From Planctomycetaceae bacterium (GTDB lineage: Bacteria > Planctomycetota > Planctomycetia > Pirellulales > Pirellulaceae), in the NCBI GenBank assembly GCA_005773145.1, contig SXHS01000154.1, positions 1 through 8,234 on the forward strand: DNA of 8,234 nucleotides. The letters run 5' to 3'. The notes under the pieces are model-generated. The model had not been told where the DNA came from. It worked only from the letters and a program-made list of their open reading frames with translations, and made no database searches. The stretch's first letter is position 1. Each line of letters begins with the position of its first letter. Shown piece after piece: positions 1-5,032 of this stretch. The position numbers and the translations under genes were made by a program.

Positions 1-507
1 CTCCACATCCTCGCCGACATAGCCCGCCTCGGTGAGGGTTGTCGCATCGCCGATGGCGAACGGCACGTTCAGAATATGGGCGAGCGTCCGAGCGAGCAGC
101 GTTTTGCCCGATCCGGTGGGGCCCAACAATAAGATATTCGACTTCTCGATCTCGACATCGGAGCCTTCACAGCCGACCGTCAGCCGCTTGTAATGGTTAT
201 GCACCGCCACGGCCAAAACCTTCTTGGCGGCGGCCTGGCCAATCACGTACTCATCCATCTGCGTCACGACTTCGCGTGGCGACGGGATGCGGTTGAATAA
301 AGGCTTGGTCGTGCCACGACGGCGCTGTTCTTGCTCCAATATGGACTGGCACAAGTCAATGCACTCGCCGCAGATGTAGACATCGCCGGGCCCTTCCACC
401 AATGGCCCGACGTCGCGATAGCTCTTGCGACAGAATGAGCAAAACGCATTCTTTTTGGTCGTGCTACTGCCACGACGCGGACTGCCTCCATCTTTACCTG
501 TCGGCAT
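1..507 (-). CDS. clpX: ClpX, ATP-dependent Clp protease ATP-binding subunit (N-terminal part, 3' end off the window)
   Basis: ClpX is the AAA+ unfoldase that recognises substrates and threads them into the ClpP peptidase in the cytoplasm. The first 169 codons are present and the reading frame runs off the left edge. Residues 23-53 form the zinc-binding domain, with C23-x2-C26 and C46-x2-C49; the spacer between the pairs is 19 residues, one longer than the 18 in E. coli ClpX. The AAA+ domain follows, with DEYVIGQ at 85-91, Walker A GPTGSGKT at 129-136, and the DATTLTEAGYVGEDVE segment at 154-169 that carries the GYVG pore-1 loop. Walker B and sensor motifs lie outside the window. The ATG at 507 is supported by a purine-rich AAAGGAAGAG just upstream. 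The 5' neighbour is a small membrane protein gene, not clpP, so the common clpP-clpX arrangement is absent here. The identification is near certain. Confidence 0.97.
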   Translation of the reverse strand, partial: MPTGKDGGSPRRGSSTTKKNAFCSFCRKSYRDVGPLVEGPGDVYICGECIDLCQSILEQEQRRRGTTKPLFNRIPSPREVVTQMDEYVIGQAAAKKVLAVAVHNHYKRLTVGCEGSDVEIEKSNILLLGPTGSGKTLLARTLAHILNVPFAIGDATTLTEAGYVGEDVE

Positions 508-510
508 GCT

Positions 511-520
511 CTCTTCCTTT
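511..520 (-). promoter_or_regulatory. Ribosome binding site of clpX
   Basis: On the minus strand this reads AAAGGAAGAG, ending three bases before the clpX ATG, with the AGGA core about 8 nt from it. It supports the start at 507, which gives a normal ClpX N terminus of about 22 residues before the first zinc-ligand cysteine. Confidence 0.6.
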
Positions 521-665
521 CGGATCCCGAATGCCTTGCGTCCCGTACCTCGGAGACGCTGTGATCGACCAAATCATTACGAAGGGTTACTCATGTTCAT
601 CGACCGAGCCTGTGAACGTGTCTGCCACGTCCCCCGGCCACTTTCGGGCATCCCTGTCCTCACAG

Positions 666-694
666 ATATCAAACCAAAACCATAGCTGTATCAA
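666..694 (-). promoter_or_regulatory. Weak candidate promoter for clpX
   Basis: The minus strand shows TTGATA (689-694, 5 of 6 to TTGACA), a 17-nt spacer, then TGATAT (666-671, only 3 of 6 to TATAAT). It would leave a leader of about 150 nt before clpX. The -35 match and spacing are good but the -10 is poor, so this may be chance. Confidence 0.2.
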
Positions 695-859
695 CCGTTG
701 GTGTATCCTCACATACGGGTCGCAGCGGCCGTCGGTTCGCCCGGTTGCCGGGGAAATTTTTCCCTCGCTCCCCGTCCATGCTTGCAGGCCAAGGACTCCC
801 ACCACCCGTCCCGGCCCAGTGTGCCGCTAGCAACACGTTGCCCGCACCAACCGGACCCC

Positions 860-1141
860 TTACGTCCCTGACGGGGGCGCGACATCAGACTCGCCACCCC
901 GGATCTGGTCGGTCAACAACGTCTTGATAGTTCGGTATTCGGATTCGTTCAGGTGTCCACGGTGGCGCATTTCCCTGAAATTTGTCAGCAGGTCGCTGGC
1001 GACTCCCTCGTCGCTGATGCGATCGCGACATTTTGCCAGGAGGTAGTAGGCCACAGCGGTGCCAATCGCTGCGGCCGCCACAAGCACCACAGCCTGCGCG
1101 AACCCCGATGTGGATTCCCCGACCAGCATAGCAGTTCCCAC
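860..1141 (-). CDS. Small single-pass membrane protein with a SHOCT-like C-terminal tail
   Basis: The product has 93 residues and no assigned function. Residues 17-36 are a hydrophobic helix (AVVLVAAAAIGTAVAYYLLA) followed at once by KCRDR, so by the positive-inside rule the C terminus should be cytoplasmic. Residues 46-80 are an amphipathic helical tail with FREMRHRGHLNESEYRTIK at 55-73. This resembles the short SHOCT-type pattern (helix, G-x-L, then -E-(E/Y)-), an inference from pattern only. The start is ambiguous. GTG at 1141 has AGGGGG eight bases upstream. An internal ATG at 1129 (codon 5) has GAGGTGGGA overlapping that GTG, and would suit the short leader predicted from the promoter. 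The gene stands alone, upstream of and in the same direction as clpX with a 352-nt gap, and divergent from the secreted-protein gene. It is probably real because the frame encodes a coherent TM-plus-helix protein with appropriate signals. Confidence 0.75.
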   Translation of the reverse strand: MGTAMLVGESTSGFAQAVVLVAAAAIGTAVAYYLLAKCRDRISDEGVASDLLTNFREMRHRGHLNESEYRTIKTLLTDQIRGGESDVAPPSGT

Positions 1142-1162
1142 CTCAGAATCCCCCTAATCTTC

Positions 1163-1191
1163 ATTATCCACGTTTTTTCGTCCCAGGCCAA
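1163..1191 (-). promoter_or_regulatory. Candidate sigma70-type promoter of the small membrane protein gene
   Basis: On the minus strand, TTGGCC (1186-1191, 4 of 6 to consensus), a 17-nt spacer containing an A6 run, and GATAAT (1163-1168, 5 of 6) are arranged as a housekeeping promoter. Transcription would begin near 1156, only about 15 nt before the GTG at 1141. The first ribosome binding site would then lie at the very 5' end of the message, which slightly favours translation from the ATG at 1129. Confidence 0.4.
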
Positions 1192-1429
1192 TCGAGATTA
1201 TCGACAACACGCCGGGCCGAGTGGCACTACGGGTTGTCGGCTGGCGGGTTACGACCGGTGGGGATTGCCCGGGGAGGGGGCGGTTTCCGTTCAAGGCTCC
1301 AAGGGGGGGCTACCGATCCTACCTACAGCGCGCCGGAGCCGCCGCGTTGCTGGCTGGCGTCGTTGCCACCGGATGCCGGTAGGAGCCCTGTTGCCAGGGA
1401 CGGATCGGATCGTGACGAATCCCTTGCGA

Positions 1430-1504
1430 ATGCCGAGATACGTCGCAGTAGCGTTGGTCGCCCTGGCGACCGGAGCGTGGGGGCCCATCCGCCCCACGTG
1501 GGCG
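1430..1504 (+). other. Predicted Sec signal peptide of the secreted two-module protein
   Basis: Residues 1-25 show a short basic n-region (MPRY), an uninterrupted hydrophobic stretch, and a TWA|AD cleavage motif. It has no lipobox cysteine, so cleavage by signal peptidase I is expected. This segment is the main reason for placing the start at 1430. Confidence 0.65.
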
Positions 1505-3238
1505 GCTGATCCGGGCCCCGTCATCACACGCCAAAACGCCTTTGCCATTCCGTTCTCGCTCAATCCTCATACGGCCGGCTCGCCGCAACCGGAGGGAGTG
1601 GAGTTGTTCGTGTCCGGCGATCGTGGAATCAGCTGGAAGGCGTACCAGCGGCAGACCCGGTCCGCAGATCGTTTTCAATTCCGCGCGCCACGCGATGGTG
1701 AGTATTGGTTCGTGGTGCGCACGTTTGGTCAAAATCAACCCATCCCCAATTTGGGCCGGCCGGCGCCCGAGTTACGTGTCGTAGTCGACACGAACAAACC
1801 CACGCTCAATCTCTCCGCCCGCGTGGGAGAAGCCGGTGAGATCCTGACTCAATGGTCCATGCACGATGCGACTCTCAAGCCGGCTACGTTTCAGCTGCAA
1901 TATCGCGCCAAGGATGACATCCAGTGGCGACCGGTGGCAATCGATGGTCGCGAACAACGAGCCGTCAATCAAGCGTCGGCGGGTGGCATCACCTGGCGGC
2001 CCCCGGCCGTCGATGGTCCCGTCGATCTGCGGGCCGAAGTCAGTGACGAAGCTGGCAACACAACGGTGGTAACGCAACAAGTTGTGCTCCCGCCAACCGT
2101 CGCGGCCGATTCGGCGAGCGGGGCGTCCACCGGTGCCGTTGCCGATGTGCCCCAGGACCCTTTTAACCAAATCAACCAGAACGGGGGGGGAAATGCGGCG
2201 GGTGGAGCTGTAGCCCCTGATGGACGTCCTGAGACTGCGAATTCGGCGGAACCGATTCCAGCCCCCGCCGCCGAGGGTACCGGCCCGGATATCCCTTGGC
2301 CACAAGGCAGTACGGCCGAGAATACGCCGTTGGCGGACTCGGCGGATGAACAATGGCAAGCCGTGGGTGGAACGGGTGAACCGAGTCGGCCGCAGCGACC
2401 TGATGGACCACGCGCCTTTTCGGCGTCCGCGTCCACCGTGACGCCCACCGAAGCGTTGCCAGCGCCCGCCGCCCCGGCACCGACTCCGTCCCCCGTCCCG
2501 GATCAGCCATCGTCGCGACTGGGGAGCGAAGCGGCGCCCCGCGACGCGGCCTCCGCCGAGGCGCCGCAATGGGATACCTTGCGGCTCCCGGCTGGCCAAC
2601 AGGCCCGGCAATCTCGCTCACGCCGGTTCGAATTGGATTACGATGTCGAGCACGAGGACCCAGCACGTTTGCGGCGTGTGGAGTTGTGGTACACGAACAA
2701 TGCCGGCCGAACGTGGTACTACTATGGTGACGACAACGACAAGCGCAGTCCGTTTGCGGTCGAAGTCAATCAAGAGGGCGTGTTTGGTTTCCGTTTGGTA
2801 TTACACAACCACGACGGACTCGCGTCGCCACCTCCACAAATGGGAGAGGCCGCCGACATTTGGGTGCACGTCGATTGGACGCCTCCTTCGGCGCGGATCA
2901 CCGAGACACGTATGGGACGTGGCGCCGAGGCTGGGCAAATGCAGATTCGTTGGGAAGCGAATGACGCATTCCTGGCCGATCGACCGATCACCTTGGCCTA
3001 TAGTCCCCAGGCCGATGGCCCCTGGTCGATCATTGCCAGTGATCTGCCCAACACGGGGCAATATACCTGGCGTGTTGGCGATCACTTGCCGCGCACGGTC
3101 TATCTGCGACTCGAGGTTGCCGACAAGGTGGGCAACGTCGTGCAAGACGCTTCGCGCGAACCGATCAGTACGAGCGGTCTAGCGCCACAAGGTAAGATCC
3201 GTAACATGCGACCTCTGGACGTTTCTCCGTCCCCCTAG
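1430..3238 (+). CDS. Secreted protein with two copies of a beta-sandwich (Ig/FN3-like) module joined by a disordered linker
   Basis: The product has 602 residues, is predicted to be exported, and has unknown function. I chose the ATG at 1430 because it opens a standard signal peptide: MPR, a hydrophobic core VAVALVALATGAWG, and a likely cut after TWA at residue 25. The frame is open upstream, but that part overlaps the divergent gene and has no signal-like start. GTG at 1412 is an alternative six codons earlier; neither start has a strong Shine-Dalgarno sequence. Residues 57-213 and 417-572 are two copies of the same module. Both start VEL, then G-x-(S/T)-W, then a V-x-VD before a Pro strand, and end (V)(S/A)D-x-(A/V)GN. 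Between them lies a Pro/Ala/Ser/Gly-rich linker (about 222-390) with almost no hydrophobic core. The modules look like the extracellular beta-sandwich domains common in planctomycete surface proteins; binding partners are unknown. No catalytic motif, TM helix or sortase signal is seen at the C terminus. Confidence 0.85.
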   Translation: MPRYVAVALVALATGAWGPIRPTWAADPGPVITRQNAFAIPFSLNPHTAGSPQPEGVELFVSGDRGISWKAYQRQTRSADRFQFRAPRDGEYWFVVRTFGQNQPIPNLGRPAPELRVVVDTNKPTLNLSARVGEAGEILTQWSMHDATLKPATFQLQYRAKDDIQWRPVAIDGREQRAVNQASAGGITWRPPAVDGPVDLRAEVSDEAGNTTVVTQQVVLPPTVAADSASGASTGAVADVPQDPFNQINQNGGGNAAGGAVAPDGRPETANSAEPIPAPAAEGTGPDIPWPQGSTAENTPLADSADEQWQAVGGTGEPSRPQRPDGPRAFSASASTVTPTEALPAPAAPAPTPSPVPDQPSSRLGSEAAPRDAASAEAPQWDTLRLPAGQQARQSRSRRFELDYDVEHEDPARLRRVELWYTNNAGRTWYYYGDDNDKRSPFAVEVNQEGVFGFRLVLHNHDGLASPPPQMGEAADIWVHVDWTPPSARITETRMGRGAEAGQMQIRWEANDAFLADRPITLAYSPQADGPWSIIASDLPNTGQYTWRVGDHLPRTVYLRLEVADKVGNVVQDASREPISTSGLAPQGKIRNMRPLDVSPSP

Positions 3239-3266
3239 CGGCTCGTTGTCACACATCTTTGGGTGC

Positions 3267-3289
3267 CACGGGCGGCTTGTCCGCCCGTG
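3267..3289 (+). terminator. Strong hairpin downstream of the secreted-protein gene; possible terminator or REP element
   Basis: CACGGGCGG and CCGCCCGTG form a perfect 9-bp stem around a CTTGT loop, beginning 28 nt after the stop codon at 3238. Position suggests a transcription terminator, but there is no T-tract after the stem. It may instead be a repeated extragenic palindrome or an mRNA 3'-end stabiliser. Confidence 0.45.
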
Positions 3290-3333
3290 TGTCCGCTCGA
3301 TAACAGGAACAAACAGGCGGGGCCCATGGCGAA

Positions 3334-3457
3334 TTGGCGAGCGGGGGACGTGAGTCCCCTGTTTCCCCTATTTCAGGCCGAATCAGCGAAGTGGTTGTGG
3401 AAAACAGACCGCAAGCTGAAGGGCCGAAACAGTGGGCTGACGCCCACCGCTCGCCAA
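3334..3457. repeat. Inverted pair of REP-like palindromic units (BIME-like element)
   Basis: Two 32-nt arms (3334-3365, and 3426-3457 read on the minus strand) match at 27 of 32 positions. Each begins TTGGCGAGCGG, contains a 6-bp hairpin with a GTNA-type loop, and ends CTGTTTC. The hairpins are GGGGAC-GTGA-GTCCCC at 3344-3359 and GTGGGC-TGAC-GCCCAC at 3432-3447. Four of the five differences form two compensatory base-pair changes (G-C to T-A and A-T to G-C) and the fifth is in the loop, so the stem itself has been conserved. The arrangement of two head-to-head palindromes with a ~60-nt core recalls bacterial BIMEs built from REP units. No transposase is nearby. Confidence 0.7.
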
Positions 3458-3468
3458 GCCCACACAAA

Positions 3469-3514
3469 CCGGTGCCAGCCACACTCACAAATTCAAAAAC
3501 CCGGTGCCGGCGAC
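3469..3514. repeat. Short imperfect direct repeat (CCGGTGCC motif)
   Basis: CCGGTGCCAGCCAC at 3469-3482 and CCGGTGCCGGCGAC at 3501-3514 agree at 12 of 14 positions, with starts 32 nt apart. They flank an A-rich spacer. The repeat directly follows the palindrome pair, and I cannot tell whether it is part of the same element. Confidence 0.4.
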
Positions 3515-3543
3515 CGCGCGGGTGAAGACCATACCGGAGGGTA

Positions 3544-3777
3544 TTGTGGTACCATGTCGGTTCGCCCTTACGCACAAACAACCGGGTGCGTGGTGTCACC
3601 AACATCAAGTTAATCACTGAATCTGACCATCGACTGTTCGAGCAATTGTCTTCGCAGCCGAGTATCACGTTCCTTCGAGTTTTTGAGCGAGGACTCAAAT
3701 GGCGTGATTTCGAAGCTATAGCTGCGTTACCCAATTTGAAATTGCTACACATTGAGGAGTTTGAGGAGTCTTTCCCA
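3544..3777 (+). pseudogene. Leucine-rich-repeat-like coding remnant, in frame with holA
   Basis: The frame is open from the stop at 3523-3525 straight into holA and encodes 78 codons unlike HolA. From about 3610 onward it shows LRR-type spacing: ITESDHRLFEQL, then ITFLRVF, then FEAIAALPNLKLLHIEEF at about 3711-3764. The phrase LPNL-x-x-L is typical of planctomycete LRR proteins. The stretch is visibly richer in A+T than the flanking genes. There is no ATG start in this frame before 3778 (a TTG at 3544 and a GTG near 3583 exist) and only about two repeats are present. I therefore treat it as the decayed end of an LRR gene abutting holA. An N-terminal extension of HolA is the alternative. Confidence 0.4.
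3763..3768 (+). promoter_or_regulatory. Ribosome binding site deciding the holA start
   Basis: GAGGAG sits nine bases before the ATG at 3778; a second GAGGAG lies at 3754-3759. This supports starting HolA at 3778 rather than reading through the upstream LRR-like sequence, although both GAGGAG copies also encode Glu-Glu in the remnant frame and so could be coincidental. Confidence 0.5.
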
Positions 3778-4905
3778 ATGCCCGGCCTCAAGCATGCCTT
3801 GGATTTGATGGAAGGAAACCAGCCCGCCGATGCCCCGTTGATCTCACCGGCCCTGTGTGTGCTGTTTGGAGAAGACTGGTTCCTGCGGCGGCAGGCCCAT
3901 GCCCGCCTTTGCGCTCTGGTGTTGGGTGCGGAGGCCGACGAGGCGCCGCTGATCACATTGGATCCCGCCGTTGCGACGTGGCGCGACGTGGCCGATGAGC
4001 TGGGGACCCGCTCACTGTTTGGCGGGGGCCGCAAACTGGTGCAGATGTCGGGCGCGGATGGCTTTGTCAGTAAGTATCGCGACGAACTCGAACGCTGGGC
4101 GGTCACCAGCAAACCTGCGGGAACCCTGCTGCTGGAAGTGGACAGCTGGCTCCCGACGACCCGGCTCTACAAATGTGTCGAAGAGCATGGGCAGGCGGTA
4201 GATTGCCGTGCACCGCAGCGCACGCAAGGGAAGCGCAAGGTCTTGGATGAAACGCGCGTTCTGAAATGGCTGCAGCAGTGGGGAGAGGCCGAGCACCATT
4301 TGCAAATGACCACCGAAGTTGCGCGAGAGATCTTGCAGTTGGTGGGGGCTGAATTTGGCCGCTTGCATTTGGAATTACAAAAACTCGTCCTGTACGCTCA
4401 CCCCCATCATCGGGTCACGCGCGAGTTGGTCCACGAGGCGATTGGCGGCTGGCGCGGCCAAACCACCTGGGAACTGACCGATGCGGCTGCCGAGGGGAAT
4501 GCCGCGGATGCCCTGCGTCAACTCGACCGCCTGTTGCAGGCAGGGGAATCAGCCCAGATGCTGTTCGGTGGCATGTCTTGGGCCCTTCGACGCTTTGCGG
4601 ATGCCACACGCGATATTGAGCGTCAGGAACGCCAGGGAACACCAGTCGACCTGCGGCGATCCCTGGAACGAGCGGGCGTGCGGCCTTGGCCGCGCGACGC
4701 GCTCGAGCTGGCCGAACGCCAACTGCGACAATTGGGCCGGCAGCGGGCCGGCCAGCTGCACCATTGGCTGCTGGAAGCCGATTTGGCCCTCAAGGGGACC
4801 CACTCGGCGCCCGCCCGTTCACGCTGGATGCTGGAGCGATTGCTGGTCTTGCTCAGTCGTCAGACACGTCCAGCCACAGCGGTCACGTCGGCAGCAGCCC
4901 GCTAG
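3778..4905 (+). CDS. holA: DNA polymerase III subunit delta
   Basis: HolA is the delta subunit of the clamp loader; it opens the beta sliding clamp so that the loader complex can place it on primed DNA. The product has 375 residues, close to the usual 330-350. Near the N terminus, ALCVLFGEDWFLRRQAHARL (25-44) matches the family signature for the first strand and following helix, with the degenerate GED in place of a Walker A loop, as expected because delta does not bind ATP. TLLLEVDSWLPTTRLYKCVE (119-138) and the following VDCRAP segment correspond to the later AAA+-like core. RLHLELQKLVLYA and the helical C-terminal third match the lid and collar domains. The start at 3778 gives a canonical beginning (MPGLKHALDLM) and a ribosome binding site. 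The frame stays open upstream through an LRR-like remnant. A 127-nt gap separates the gene from the lipoprotein gene downstream. Confidence 0.92.
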   Translation: MPGLKHALDLMEGNQPADAPLISPALCVLFGEDWFLRRQAHARLCALVLGAEADEAPLITLDPAVATWRDVADELGTRSLFGGGRKLVQMSGADGFVSKYRDELERWAVTSKPAGTLLLEVDSWLPTTRLYKCVEEHGQAVDCRAPQRTQGKRKVLDETRVLKWLQQWGEAEHHLQMTTEVAREILQLVGAEFGRLHLELQKLVLYAHPHHRVTRELVHEAIGGWRGQTTWELTDAAAEGNAADALRQLDRLLQAGESAQMLFGGMSWALRRFADATRDIERQERQGTPVDLRRSLERAGVRPWPRDALELAERQLRQLGRQRAGQLHHWLLEADLALKGTHSAPARSRWMLERLLVLLSRQTRPATAVTSAAAR

Positions 4906-5032
4906 CAGGCCAGCTCGCCTTGCTGCGTTTGCCCCGTTGCATTACCATCCGCGCCCCATCCCGGCCGCTGCTGAGGTTCGCAAGTGGCAGGTGCGCGTGT
5001 GGATGGGCCTGTTACCGCATGCTCCTCCGCCC

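Larger units (their letters stand above)
508..859. other. Intergenic region between clpX and the small membrane protein gene; no gene seen
   Basis: This 352-nt stretch holds no convincing coding frame; the frames that stay open give arginine- and proline-rich products with no domain-like pattern. It contains the clpX leader and probably its promoter. Two small symmetric sequences are visible: CCCGG-ttg-CCGGG at 740-752, followed on the plus strand by GAAATTTTT, and a GGGAAA/TTTCCC inverted repeat around 751-764. Neither sits where an obvious terminator would be needed, because both flanking genes are on the minus strand and the T-run lies on the plus side. No tRNA-like cloverleaf was noticed. 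Confidence 0.5.
3239..3777. other. 539-nt intergenic region packed with repeats and a gene remnant
   Basis: No intact gene is visible between the stop of the secreted-protein gene and the start of holA. The region contains, in order, a 9-bp GC hairpin at 3267-3289, an inverted pair of palindromic units at 3334-3457, a 14-nt imperfect direct repeat at 3469-3482 and 3501-3514, and an AT-richer stretch with an LRR-like reading frame (3544-3777). Frames that remain open across 3263-3613 are low in hydrophobic periodicity and cross the palindromes, so I do not call them genes. Confidence 0.6.

Noticed and set aside
740..764. Hairpin CCCGG-ttg-CCGGG followed by GAAATTTTT, resembling a plus-strand terminator
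   Set aside because: No plus-strand gene ends upstream of it, and the stem is only 5 bp. On the minus strand, where genes run, there is no T-run after it.
264..830. Several plus- and minus-strand frames across the start of clpX and its upstream region
   Set aside because: They are shadows of clpX or Arg/Pro/Ser-rich frames in non-coding DNA, with no ribosome binding site or domain pattern.
953..1429. Upstream extension of the secreted-protein frame by 159 codons
   Set aside because: It is antisense to the small membrane protein gene, has no signal peptide at its start, and would bury the clear signal peptide beginning at 1430 inside the protein.
1772..2611. Long minus-strand frame opposite the secreted-protein linker
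   Set aside because: Its product is Arg/Gly-rich without folded-domain pattern. It stays open because the plus-strand linker is GC-rich with Pro and Ala codons.
3263..3613. Plus-strand frame of 116 codons through the repeat region
   Set aside because: It crosses the hairpin and both palindromic arms, has no coding-like composition, and lacks a convincing start site.
4481..5032. Upstream extension of the lipoprotein frame into holA
   Set aside because: It overlaps over 400 nt of a confidently identified gene in another frame and would place the lipobox in mid-protein. Only the small extension to the ATG at 5003 remains possible.
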